64,000 nucleotides of DNA from Bacteroides fluxus YIT 12057 (GTDB lineage: Bacteria; Bacteroidota; Bacteroidia; Bacteroidales; Bacteroidaceae), in the NCBI RefSeq assembly GCF_000195635.1, contig NZ_GL882605.1:41061-105060 (forward strand). Direction: 5' to 3'. Each line of letters opens with the position of its first letter. Positions within the stretch are counted from its first letter, which is position 1. The position numbers and the translations under genes were made by a program. Of the stretch, positions 29,349 to 39,200 are shown piece after piece. The notes below the pieces were generated by a model, which did no database searches, was not told the DNA's origin, and worked only from the letters and a program-made list of their open reading frames with translations.

Positions 29349-30860
29349 ATGAGAGTAAGATTCCTATTATGTGTATTCCTTTGGTCTCTGATGGCGGGAG
29401 GAATGTTTGCGCAAGTGCAGAAAGCGTCTGCATATCCTAAACGTGAGTTTCGTGCCGCATGGATACAATCGGTTAACGGGCAGTTCCGTGGAATGCCGAC
29501 CGAGAAATTGAAGCAGACCTTGATAGCCCAGTTGAATTCTTTGCAGGAGGCAGGCATCAATGCCATTATTTTTCAGGTACGTCCGGAGGCTGACGCGTTG
29601 TATGCCTCTCAGCTGGAGCCGTGGAGCCGATACCTTACCGGTGTGCAGGGTAAGGCACCCGACCCTTATTGGGATCCGATGCAGTTTATGATTGATGAGT
29701 GCCATAAACGTGGCATGGAGTTTCATGCATGGATTAATCCGTATCGTGTGAAAACGTCGTTGAAGAATGAACTGGCACCCGGGCATGTTTATAATATTCA
29801 TCCGGAATGGTTTGTGACGTATGGTGACCAGTTGTTCTTTGACCCGGCTTTGCCGGAGAGCCGCCGCCACATCACTCTGGTGGTAGGTGATATTGTGTCG
29901 CGATACGATGTGGACGCTATTCATATGGATGATTATTTTTATCCTTATCCCATGAAAGGAAAAGATTTTCCGGATGATGCCAGTTTTGCCCGCTACGGTG
30001 GAGGTTTCACTGATAAGGGAGACTGGCGCCGCAGTAATGTGAATCTTTTGATAAAGAAAATACATGAAACGGTGCGTGAGATAAAGCCGTGGGTGAAGTT
30101 TGGTGTTTCTCCGTTCGGCATCTACCGTAACGAAAGCAGTGATCCGTTGGGCAGCAAGACAAGAGGTTTGCAGAACTATGACGATCTGTATGCTGACGTC
30201 CTGTTGTGGGCACGTGAGGGATGGATTGATTATAATATTCCCCAGATATATTGGCAGATAGGCCATCCGGTTGCCGATTATGAAACGTTGATAAAGTGGT
30301 GGGCCAAGAATACGGAGAATCGTCCTTTGTTTATCGGTCAGTCCGTGATGAACACGATACAGAATGCCGATCCCTCCAATCCTTCTGTCAATCAGCTTCC
30401 CCGGAAAATGGCGTTGCAGCGTGCTTACCAGACGATTGGCGGCAGTTGCCAGTGGCCGGCAAGTGCGGTAGTCGAGAATGCGGGCAAGTATCGGGATGCT
30501 TTGATGGCGGAATATCATAAATACCCGGCATTGCCTCCTGTATTCGATTTTATGGACAATGAGGCGCCCAATAAGGTTCGTAAGGTAAAACCGGTCTGGA
30601 CTGCGGACGGGTATATCCTTTTCTGGACTGCTCCGAAATATAGGGAAGAAATGAACCGGGCCGTACAATATGTCGTTTACCGTTTTGATGCCAAAGAAAA
30701 AGTGGATATAGACGATCCCTCACACATTGTAGCCATAACTCGCGATAATTTCTATAAATTACCGTATGAGGATGGAAAAACAAAATATCGCTATGTAGTG
30801 ACGGCGCTTGACCGGTTACATAATGAGTCGAAGTCTGTTGGGAAGAAAGTCAAACTTTAA
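29349..30860 (+). CDS. Secreted GHL10/DUF187 hydrolase-like protein
   Basis: A 503-residue protein with a signal peptide (MRVRFLLCVFLWSLMAGGMFAQ). It shows the same family blocks as the protein at 3464-4918: FRAAWIQSVNGQF, INAIIFQVRPEADALY, DECHKRGMEFHAWINPYR, VDAIHMDDYFYPYP and PWVKFGVSPFGIYRN, then a C-terminal fibronectin III-like part (about residue 405 on). The acidic pair DD in the HMDDYFYP motif is complete here. It probably acts on a cell-wall or glycan substrate in the periplasm; substrate unknown. Its stop overlaps the convergent chromate-transporter stop by 4 bp, with no terminator between. Confidence 0.9.
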   Translation: MRVRFLLCVFLWSLMAGGMFAQVQKASAYPKREFRAAWIQSVNGQFRGMPTEKLKQTLIAQLNSLQEAGINAIIFQVRPEADALYASQLEPWSRYLTGVQGKAPDPYWDPMQFMIDECHKRGMEFHAWINPYRVKTSLKNELAPGHVYNIHPEWFVTYGDQLFFDPALPESRRHITLVVGDIVSRYDVDAIHMDDYFYPYPMKGKDFPDDASFARYGGGFTDKGDWRRSNVNLLIKKIHETVREIKPWVKFGVSPFGIYRNESSDPLGSKTRGLQNYDDLYADVLLWAREGWIDYNIPQIYWQIGHPVADYETLIKWWAKNTENRPLFIGQSVMNTIQNADPSNPSVNQLPRKMALQRAYQTIGGSCQWPASAVVENAGKYRDALMAEYHKYPALPPVFDFMDNEAPNKVRKVKPVWTADGYILFWTAPKYREEMNRAVQYVVYRFDAKEKVDIDDPSHIVAITRDNFYKLPYEDGKTKYRYVVTALDRLHNESKSVGKKVKL

Positions 30861-31405
30861 TACAGTATCAGTCCTGCTATCCCGCAGGCTATAATCATGC
30901 CTATCGGGTTGAGCTTGTATTTTTTGGTTCCCACAAACGCAACGAGGAAGATGATACAACTGACGATAAAGGAGTATATGTCTTCCGTGGGGGAACCGAA
31001 ATTCTCTGCATTCATTAAAACCAGTGCAGCCGACGCCAGTAAACCGACTACTGCCGGACGGAGTCCGCTGAATACCGCTTCTACTGCCGGGTGCTTCTGA
31101 TATTTCAGAAAAAATTTGCTGATAGTCAGCATCAGTATGAAAGAAGGAAGCACAACGGCAAAGGTAGCGACAACGGATCCCCAAACACTTCCTGTTGCCG
31201 TAAATCCCACGTATGTTGCCGAGTTGATGCCTATCGGACCGGGAGTCATTTGACTGATTGCCACAATGTCTGTAAACTCTTGCGGACTGAGCCAGTTGTA
31301 GCGGGTCACTACCTCTCCCTGTATCATGGAGAGCATGGCATATCCGCCGCCAAAACCGAATAGGCCTATTTGGAAGAAAGTGTAGAATAATTGTAAGTAA
31401 ATCAT
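30857..31405 (-). CDS. chrA: Chromate transporter family half-size protein (second of pair)
   Basis: A 182-residue membrane protein with five to six hydrophobic segments. It carries the CHR motifs FGFGGGYAMLSMIQGE, DIVAISQMTPGPIGINSATYVG and FSGLRPAVVGLL. The gene pair encodes two short CHR-domain proteins of opposite or complementary topology that together act like one long ChrA, exporting chromate or an unknown anion. It starts 49 bp downstream of its partner. Confidence 0.9.
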   Translation of the reverse strand: MIYLQLFYTFFQIGLFGFGGGYAMLSMIQGEVVTRYNWLSPQEFTDIVAISQMTPGPIGINSATYVGFTATGSVWGSVVATFAVVLPSFILMLTISKFFLKYQKHPAVEAVFSGLRPAVVGLLASAALVLMNAENFGSPTEDIYSFIVSCIIFLVAFVGTKKYKLNPIGMIIACGIAGLILY

Positions 31406-31454
31406 GATTATCAGTGATTAGTATTGAATGGCACTCGCTTTTATACCTTTGACT

Positions 31455-32012
31455 TTAATTCTTTAATTCCTCGTTTTCCGGGCGTTTAAAACGTCCGAAA
31501 AGATATCCTCCGATACCGGCCGCGATAATAATCCAGATCGGGGAGAATCCCAGTAGCCAGATGAGCAGTGCCGAAACGACAGGTATCCAAATGTTGTGGC
31601 GATTGACTTTGGCTGATTTTGCCATACTGAAAGTCGGTGCGGCAATCAGTGCGACAACAGCCGGGCGAATCCCCTTGAATATGCGTTCTACCATGGTATT
31701 GTCCTTGAAATTATGAAAGAACAAGGCTATGGCAAGGATAATGAGAAATGAAGGCAGTATGGTACCTAACGCTGTAATTATACTTCCTCGGATTCCCCGT
31801 AAACGGTATCCTATAAAGATGGAGATATTGACAGCAAGGATACCCGGTGCCGACTGGGATATGGCGAGCAAGTCAATGAAATCTTCTTTGGCTATCCAGT
31901 TCCTTTTGGTCACAATCTCGTCTTCTATAAGTGGTACCATGGCATAGCCGCCTCCAATGGTAAATGCTCCGATTTTGAAGAAGATGGAGAACGCTTCGAT
32001 ATATATATTCAT
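31455..32012 (-). CDS. chrA: Chromate transporter family half-size protein (first of pair)
   Basis: A 185-residue membrane protein with motifs FTIGGGYAMVPLIEDE, DLLAISQSAPGILAVNISIFIGY and FKGIRPAVVALIAAP, homologous to its neighbour over the full length. Because each protein has the complete N-terminal CHR motif, these are two genes and not one gene split by a frameshift. It lies 18 bp downstream of the HTCS stop at 32031, so it may be read through from that gene. Confidence 0.9.
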   Translation of the reverse strand: MNIYIEAFSIFFKIGAFTIGGGYAMVPLIEDEIVTKRNWIAKEDFIDLLAISQSAPGILAVNISIFIGYRLRGIRGSIITALGTILPSFLIILAIALFFHNFKDNTMVERIFKGIRPAVVALIAAPTFSMAKSAKVNRHNIWIPVVSALLIWLLGFSPIWIIIAAGIGGYLFGRFKRPENEELKN

Positions 32013-32030
32013 ATTTAATGTAAAATAAGG

Positions 32031-35000
32031 TCATGTTGTAGGGTCGCTTTTCCCCTCTTTGCCTTGTTTGGCATATTGGCTGGGGCTTACCTTGAAATGT
32101 TTCTTGAATACCTCGCGAAAATACTTGGCATCACTGAAACCGGTCATTTCGGCAATTTCCGTGATGGAATGCCTGTGTTCCATCAGCAACTGGGAAGCAC
32201 GTTTCAGTTTGATCAGTCGGATATAATCGCCCGGTGCCTCGTCTGTCAAGGCGGTTATCTTGTTGTAGAAGCTGGTACGGCTCATGTTCAGTAGGGTGCA
32301 GAGCATATCTACATTGAAACCGGGATTGTCCATATTCTCTTCCACATGTTTTTTGACGGTTGCTATGAATTTCCAGTCAAGGTCACTGGAGCAGTTGATG
32401 CATCCCGTGTCATGCTTGTCGTCATTCAATTCCAGATTGGCATATTTATGGCGCAGCAGGGCACGGTTATTGAGAAGATTGGCTATGGTTGCCCGCAATA
32501 TGCCTATATTGAACGGTTTTACAATATACTCGTCAGCTCCGGTTTCCAAACCTTCAATAATGTTCTTGTCTGTGTTCAATGCAGTAAGCAGGATGATGGG
32601 GATGTGGGATGTTTCAATGTCATTCTTCAAGGCCTTGCATAATTCGTCACCCCGCATTTCGGGCATCATGATATCTGAAATAATGAGATTGGGAAGGTAT
32701 TCCTTTGCAATGGTAAGCGCCATCTTGCCATTGGAGCATACTTGGATGTGGTATGTTTCCGACAAGGTGTTGCGTAAGTATTCTCTCAGTTCATCATTGT
32801 CTTCCACAATCAGAATCTTGGAACGATTTTCGTCATTTTGTGGCTGCTGTTTGCTTTTTTCATAAATGGCAGCCGGCAAGGAAGAAGTTACCGCATTGAC
32901 AGGAACTCCAGAAGCCGTATAGACAACCCTTTCCGTATGGGGTTGAGGCCGGTGGATGGCTTTGCGGTAATGTTTCTCGCCTTTTGGGAAAATGACTTTG
33001 ATATCAGAGCCTTTTCCTTCCGTACTGCTGAAGTTTAATTTTCCCTTGTGTATGGAAACGAGCTTCGATACCAGCAACAATCCGATACCGCTGCCGGTAA
33101 CTTTGGAGTTGATGGCATTGCTGCCCCGGAAGTGCATTTTGAACAGTTTCTTTTGTTCTGACGAGGGGATGCCGATACCTGTATCTTTTACTTCAATGCT
33201 CCATGTATCTTCCGTCTCGGCTGCGTAGATGTGTACATTTCCTCCTTCGGGAGTGTATTTCAACGCGTTGGATATGATATTCTTCAGGATAGAGTCCATT
33301 TTGTCTTTATCCATCCATACGTTCATGTAGCGGAAATTACTCTCATAAGTAAGGGTGATATGTTTGATTTCGGCATACGAGCGGAAAGCATTGATTGTTT
33401 CTTCCATATAAGTGCTTAATTCGTATTCCGAGACATATAGATTGCCGGAATAGGTGTCTGCACGTTCAAAATTAATCAGGTTGGTGGTGAGACGCAGCAA
33501 TGCATTGACATTGCGCAAGGCGGTATTCATGTTGTTGTGTCCGTTCTCGCTCAATGTTTCACGTTCAAGAAGTTCTTCCAATGGTGCTTTTATCAAGGGC
33601 AAAGGCGTACGGATATCATGCGCGGTGTTTACGAAGAAACGAATCTTTTCATCAGAGATCTTTCTCTGTTTGCGCATGACTATAATACGCAAAGTGACGC
33701 TTACCAGAGACAGGATGATGATGGCATACAGAATGAGTGCCCAGACACTCAGCCAGATGGGTTGCTCAATGACAATCTCCATGCTGCGTTCCTCAAGGAC
33801 CACGCGGCGGTCCTCATTGGATATGGCACGTACGCGTAGAGTATATTGACCGGGGCTTAAGTTGGTGAAACGGATAATATTTTCTTGTCCGGGACGGCTC
33901 CAGCCATCGTAAAAGCCTTCCAGTTTCCAGGAATATAATATCAGTGAAGGGTAGTCATAGTTGATGGAAGATACTTGCAACGAGAAGATATTCTGGTTGT
34001 ACTTCAAGCGTAATGTTTCAGTATCGTCAATATCTATGGTCAATGGGGAGCCTTGGTCCTTGGGATATACAGTCTGATAGAATACTCTTAAATCACTGAA
34101 TACCATTTTGAAATTGTAGTCACGGGGTAATAGCATGTTTTTGTGGAATTCAATGGCGCCGTCCGTGCTTCCGAATATGAAATTCCCATTCTTTCTCAAG
34201 GTTCCGGAGGAGGAATTAAAGTGGTCTGACTTCAGGCCTTGTTCTTTTGTCCAGTTATGGAACGTCTTTTCTATGGGATTGAAACTGGTCAGACCACTTT
34301 CGGTGCTTAGGAAGATATCCCTGTTCCCATCGTATAGAATGGTGTATATATTGTTGGATATCAAGGCGCAGTTGTCTTTGTGATGATGTTCAAACGTGTT
34401 CTTGTCGGCATTGTAAATCAATAGGCCCGCATTGTTGGTACCGATATATAATAAGCCGTCAGGAGTCTGGTACAATGAATAAATATAGTAAGATTCTACA
34501 GGCATTTGTATATAGTGATATTTGCCGGTTGCCTTTTCCAGCAAATAGAGCCCGGTAGCCGTACCTATCCACATGTGTCCGGGATCCTTTTCCACAATGG
34601 CCGTAATGCCGTTCAATCCGGGGAAAAGCCGTATGTTTTTATGTACATAGTCTATTTCTTTCAAATTATAATAACCGCCCGACCATACATTGCCGTCTGA
34701 TGCTTTTACCATGGCACGGATGTATTTGTCCGGCCGAATATTCAATTTGCCGAATAGGGATGGAGTGAAATAGCTGACGGCCAGCTTTTTCTTGTCTATC
34801 TGATAAATACCGGAACTATAGCCTCCTGCCCAGATAATGCCGGGGGATACTTCGCACAAGGATATGAAAGTATTGTTCTTGATGGGGGCCGTGTCAAATC
34901 CGCTGAGGAAAGAGTGCCATTGCTGTGTTTTGCTTTCATACAGGCTTATGCCGTTATTGGTGGCAAACCACAGGTCGCCGTCTGCATCTTCGATGATTGT

Positions 35001-36062
35001 GTTCACTTGGTCGTTGATAAGTGATTGTTTGTTGCCTATGGAATGTTTTATCCATTGATAGTCTGAATACTTGTTGTTGCGTACGGTTATCCCGATGGGA
35101 TAGTTGGCCATCCAGATACGTTGGCTTTCATCTATGTACAGGTCATTTATGTTATTCCCGTTCATTGCATTGTAACGGTTATAGTCAGCAATGATGTATG
35201 GAACGCATTCATGGGATTCTGTATTCATTTTATAGACTCCGGCGCCGTCAGTGGCGATAAGAATCTCCTTGTCGTTCAAAGCTTTGATACAGTTGATGCT
35301 GACGTCCATCAGTCCGGCATCCAGATGCATGACTTTATGCAGTTGCATGTCATAAACATATATTCCCCGTTGGAATGTTCCGATAAAAACTTTATTGGAA
35401 AGCTTGTGATAGTATAATTCGTTGATTTGTATATTCAGAGTGTCTAATTGCTCACAAGGGCTGAGGCTCAACCTGTTATTTTGCAGCTCGGCATAGTGGA
35501 TGCCTACGTCTGTTCCGATGAAATAGTGTATAGAGTCTATTTGTGCGATATCCGTGATGCTTTCTTTGATTTCATTCTTGATGAATACCACCTTTTGTGA
35601 ATTGTTGTCGTACAGATACAAGGCTTCCTCGTTACAAAGCCATACCACATTGTTGGTATCGATAAAACCGTAGCTGATGGGGGTAGGACGCCCTTTGATT
35701 TCACTTTCCGGCAATTTATACACCAGTTGGAAACGGTCGTGCTTGGTGTCATGACGGAATACGCGCCCTTTTTTGCCTATTACCCATAACTCTCCTGTAG
35801 AATCGAGGTAAAGCCAATTCAGATTCATCATGGAGTTGACCTCCTCGTCGCCGTCCATCAACTTATATTGCTTGAATTCTTTTCCGTTATAGCGGTCTAT
35901 GCCATCATGAGTGAGAAACCACATATAGCCTTTAGGGTCTTTCTGGATTGCATATACCCTTCTGTTGCTGAGTCCGTTTTCCACCCCGATATATTTATAT
36001 GTCTGGGCTATACTTGTAAGGGGGAGCAGTAATAGTATGCAGTAAAATAGGTATTTTCTCAT
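32031..36062 (-). CDS. Orphan hybrid two-component system sensor/regulator (HTCS)
   Basis: A 1343-residue protein with signal peptide (MRKYLFYCILLLLPLTSIAQ), propeller repeats (GVENGLSNRRVYAIQKD onward), a Y_Y_Y domain (YSWKLEGFYDGWSRPG), a transmembrane helix near residue 780, HisKA with His815 in AHDIRTPLPLI, HATPase (DTGIGIPSSEQ), a receiver with Asp1130 (IISDIMMPEMRGD) and a C-terminal AraC domain (TGFSDAKYFREVFKKHF). No SusC/D, hydrolase or sulfatase is adjacent; the nearest downstream genes are chromate transporters and the upstream one is purL. Its target locus is therefore distant or lost. Confidence 0.95.
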   Translation of the reverse strand: MRKYLFYCILLLLPLTSIAQTYKYIGVENGLSNRRVYAIQKDPKGYMWFLTHDGIDRYNGKEFKQYKLMDGDEEVNSMMNLNWLYLDSTGELWVIGKKGRVFRHDTKHDRFQLVYKLPESEIKGRPTPISYGFIDTNNVVWLCNEEALYLYDNNSQKVVFIKNEIKESITDIAQIDSIHYFIGTDVGIHYAELQNNRLSLSPCEQLDTLNIQINELYYHKLSNKVFIGTFQRGIYVYDMQLHKVMHLDAGLMDVSINCIKALNDKEILIATDGAGVYKMNTESHECVPYIIADYNRYNAMNGNNINDLYIDESQRIWMANYPIGITVRNNKYSDYQWIKHSIGNKQSLINDQVNTIIEDADGDLWFATNNGISLYESKTQQWHSFLSGFDTAPIKNNTFISLCEVSPGIIWAGGYSSGIYQIDKKKLAVSYFTPSLFGKLNIRPDKYIRAMVKASDGNVWSGGYYNLKEIDYVHKNIRLFPGLNGITAIVEKDPGHMWIGTATGLYLLEKATGKYHYIQMPVESYYIYSLYQTPDGLLYIGTNNAGLLIYNADKNTFEHHHKDNCALISNNIYTILYDGNRDIFLSTESGLTSFNPIEKTFHNWTKEQGLKSDHFNSSSGTLRKNGNFIFGSTDGAIEFHKNMLLPRDYNFKMVFSDLRVFYQTVYPKDQGSPLTIDIDDTETLRLKYNQNIFSLQVSSINYDYPSLILYSWKLEGFYDGWSRPGQENIIRFTNLSPGQYTLRVRAISNEDRRVVLEERSMEIVIEQPIWLSVWALILYAIIILSLVSVTLRIIVMRKQRKISDEKIRFFVNTAHDIRTPLPLIKAPLEELLERETLSENGHNNMNTALRNVNALLRLTTNLINFERADTYSGNLYVSEYELSTYMEETINAFRSYAEIKHITLTYESNFRYMNVWMDKDKMDSILKNIISNALKYTPEGGNVHIYAAETEDTWSIEVKDTGIGIPSSEQKKLFKMHFRGSNAINSKVTGSGIGLLLVSKLVSIHKGKLNFSSTEGKGSDIKVIFPKGEKHYRKAIHRPQPHTERVVYTASGVPVNAVTSSLPAAIYEKSKQQPQNDENRSKILIVEDNDELREYLRNTLSETYHIQVCSNGKMALTIAKEYLPNLIISDIMMPEMRGDELCKALKNDIETSHIPIILLTALNTDKNIIEGLETGADEYIVKPFNIGILRATIANLLNNRALLRHKYANLELNDDKHDTGCINCSSDLDWKFIATVKKHVEENMDNPGFNVDMLCTLLNMSRTSFYNKITALTDEAPGDYIRLIKLKRASQLLMEHRHSITEIAEMTGFSDAKYFREVFKKHFKVSPSQYAKQGKEGKSDPTT

Positions 36063-36120
36063 AATGGTTGATGACGTTTGAGTGTTATATACCAGTCGGG
36101 GGAGATTCTAAAAACTAACA

Positions 36121-36152
36121 CAAAAGTAATATTTTTGTTTGAGATAAGCAAA
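36121..36152 (-). promoter_or_regulatory. Promoter of the orphan HTCS gene
   Basis: Minus strand TTTG at 36152-36149, 20-bp spacer, TACTTTTG at 36128-36121: a full Bacteroidetes promoter 59 bp before the ATG. The match to consensus suggests steady, activator-free expression, as usual for HTCS genes. Confidence 0.75.
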
Positions 36153-36220
36153 AAAGAATATGAAGAAGAGGGAGATGATGATGTAGTGAGGAGCAGGAGT
36201 AGATAGAGTCGGATAAATGA

Positions 36221-36260
36221 AATGTGCCAAGTTCCCGACAAGACGGGGACTTGGCACATT
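36221..36260 (-). terminator. Terminator after purL
   Basis: Inverted repeat AATGTGCCAAGTTCCC (36221-36236) with its near-perfect complement at 36245-36260 (one G-T pair), 27 bp beyond the purL stop. Only a short T-rich stretch follows on the minus strand. Confidence 0.65.
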
Positions 36261-36287
36261 ATCATATAATGGCGTTTACTGCCTTAT

Positions 36288-39200
36288 TTACTTTTTCATT
36301 TTTTCTTCTACCCACTTGCGGGCATTGACGAAAGCTTCCATCCAAGGAGTCACTTGGTCGCTGTTCATGCGGTCTGCAGGATAACAACCGTTCTGCCAGG
36401 GGAAGATGGAACGTTCCAGATGGGGCATGATGGCCAGATGACGTCCGTCGGCACTTGCCAAGGCCGCTACGGAATAATCCGAACCGTTCGGGTTGGCGGG
36501 ATATTCATCATACGTATATTTTGCCACTACATTGTACTTGTCCTCATCGTAAGGCAGAGAGAATTTTCCTTCACCGTGGGCTACCCAGATACCTAGTTTG
36601 CTGCCGCTTAATGAACCGAACATGACACTGCGGTTGGTAGGAATGGTAAGGCCGAGGAAGCGGGATTCGAATTTGTGGGAATCGTTATGCAACATCTTGC
36701 CTTTCTTCTCGAGTTCCGGATTGATAAGGTTGAGTTCCATCATCAGCTGGCAACCGTTGCAGACACCCAGTGAAAGCGTATCTTCACGTGCATAATACTT
36801 GTCGAGCGCTTCTTTGGCTTTCGGGTTGAACAGGAAAGCACCTGCCCAGCCTTTGGCAGAGCCGAGAACATCAGAGTTGGAGAAACCGCCGCAATAAACA
36901 ATCATGTTTACGTCTTCCAGAGTTTCACGTCCGCTGATAAGGTCGGTCATGGTGACGTCTTTTACATCGAAGCCGGCAAGGTAGAGTGAATAAGCCATTT
37001 CGCGCTCTCCGTTCGTACCCTTTTCGCGGATGATAGCCGCACGGATACCTGTCGGTGTACGGCGGTCCGGATCAATGCCATATTGAGAGAACTTACCCTT
37101 GAACGGCGGCATGAAGGCAAATTCCACAGGTTGCATCTTGTAATTTTCAAAACGCTTCTTGGCGCAGCCGTTCATGGATTGCTTACGGTCGAGCAGGTAA
37201 GAAGAAGAGTACCATACGTCACGCATGTAGTCGATGCCGAACTGATAGGTAGCATCGCCTTTTGATACGAGGATGTGACGTTCGTCTGTCGGCTTACCGA
37301 GTTTCACGTAACCTACACCTGCATCTTCAAGTATCTGCTTCACTTCTTCTTTATGCTTGTCGCTTATTTGGATAACGATACCCGGATTCTCGGCGAACAG
37401 AATTTTGATAAGGTCTTGTTCCTTGATTTTGTCAAGGTTGATTTCCATACCACCTTCTACATTGGAGAAACACATTTCAAGCAAGGTTGTAATAAGACCG
37501 CCGGCTGAAATATCGTGTCCGGCAAGGATGAGTCCTTTGTCTATCAATGTCTGTACGGCAAGGAATGCATCGCGGAAGTATTCGGGATCCTGTACGCAGG
37601 GCACTTCGTCTCCTACTTTGCCCAATGCCTGTGCAAAAGCGGAACCGCCGAGTTTCAGCTGGTCAAAACTGAAGTCGATATGATAGATGGTCGTTTTTTC
37701 ATTGTTGACAAGAACCGGAGAAACCACTTTTTTGACGTCAGAGACTTCACCGCCCGCAGAAACGATGACCGTACCCGGGGCAATAACCTTGCTTCCGTCA
37801 GGATATTTCTGGGTCATGGAGAGGGAGTCCTTACCTGTCGGTACATTGATTTGCAGTGCGCAGCAGAAATCACTTAATGCTTTGACGGCGGTGTACAGAC
37901 GTGCGTCTTCGCCTTCCTGTGAGCGGCAGGGCCACATCCAGTTGGCCGAGAGGGAAACGCTGTCCAGACCTTCGGCAAGGGGCGCCCAGATCAAATTGGT
38001 CAACGCTTCGCTGACAGAAAGGATGGAGCCGGCAGCCGGGTCGGCAAGTGCGGCTTGTGGAGCATGGCCGAGAGAAGTCGCGATACCCTTTTCGCCACGG
38101 TAGTCCAGAGCTACGACACCGCAGTCGCTTAATGGCAACTGAAGCTCGCCCTGGCACTGCTGGCGGGCTATTTTACCTGTTACGGAACGGTCCACTTTGT
38201 TGGTCAGCCAGTCTTTGCAGGCAACGGCTTCCAGCTGGAGCACGTTGGTGAGGTATTCGTGCAATTGGGAGAGTTCGTATTTCGGCATTTCATAATGACG
38301 TTCCACAGTCTTGTCCACCATGTATGTTTTGGGGGAAGAGCCGAACATCTGCTCTACTGCGAGGTCGAACGGACGTACGCCGTCAGCCTGCTGGAAAGCG
38401 AAACGATGGTCTCCGGTAGTTTCACCTACTACATACATCGGAGCACGCTCGCGTTCGGCCACTTTACGTACGTGTTCAATGGCTTCCTCCTCAATCAGCA
38501 AGCCCATACGTTCCTGGCTTTCATTGGCAATGATTTCTTTGGCGGACAAAGTCTTGTCACCGATGGGCAATTTGCTCATATCGATTAAACCGCCGCATTC
38601 TTCTACCAATTCGGACAAACAGTTGACGTGTCCGGCTGAACCGTGGTCATGGATGGAAACCACGGGATTAGTCTCTTCTTCGCAAAGTGCGCGTACCACA
38701 TTATAAGCACGTTTCTGCATTTCGGCATTGGCACGCTGTACGGCATTCAACTCAATGCCACTGCTGTAACGTCCGGTATCTACAGAAGATACGGAGCCGC
38801 CGCCCAGACCGATGCGGTAGTTGTCGCCGCCGATCACCACTACTTTGTTTCCGGCTTCCGGGGAGCCTTTCAGACAGTCGCGTTGCGTACCGTAACCTAC
38901 ACCGCCGGCAAGCATGATTACTTTGTCGTAACCGTAAACTTCTTCTTTCTCTTTATGTTCGAAAGTAAGCACGGAACCGCAAATCAGCGGTTGGCCGAAT
39001 TTGTTGCCGAAGTCACTGGCACCGTTGGAGGCCTTGATCAGGATCTGTTCCGGAGTCTGGTATAACCATTCGCGTACCGGCAGGATTTCTTCCCAGGGAC
39101 GTCCTTCATCGGTACGGGGATAAGAAGTCATATAGACAGCTGTTCCGGCAATCGGCCAGGAACCTTTACCGCCGCCCATACGGTCACGGATTTCACCTCC

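Noticed and set aside
29367..30668. Long minus-strand frame of 433 codons
   Set aside because: It is the shadow of the second GHL10 gene; the plus-strand product has clear family motifs.
30857..32012. Chromate transporter pair read as one frameshifted gene
   Set aside because: Both proteins begin with the full CHR-domain N-terminal motif and are separated by a 49-bp gap, so they are two homologous half-size genes.
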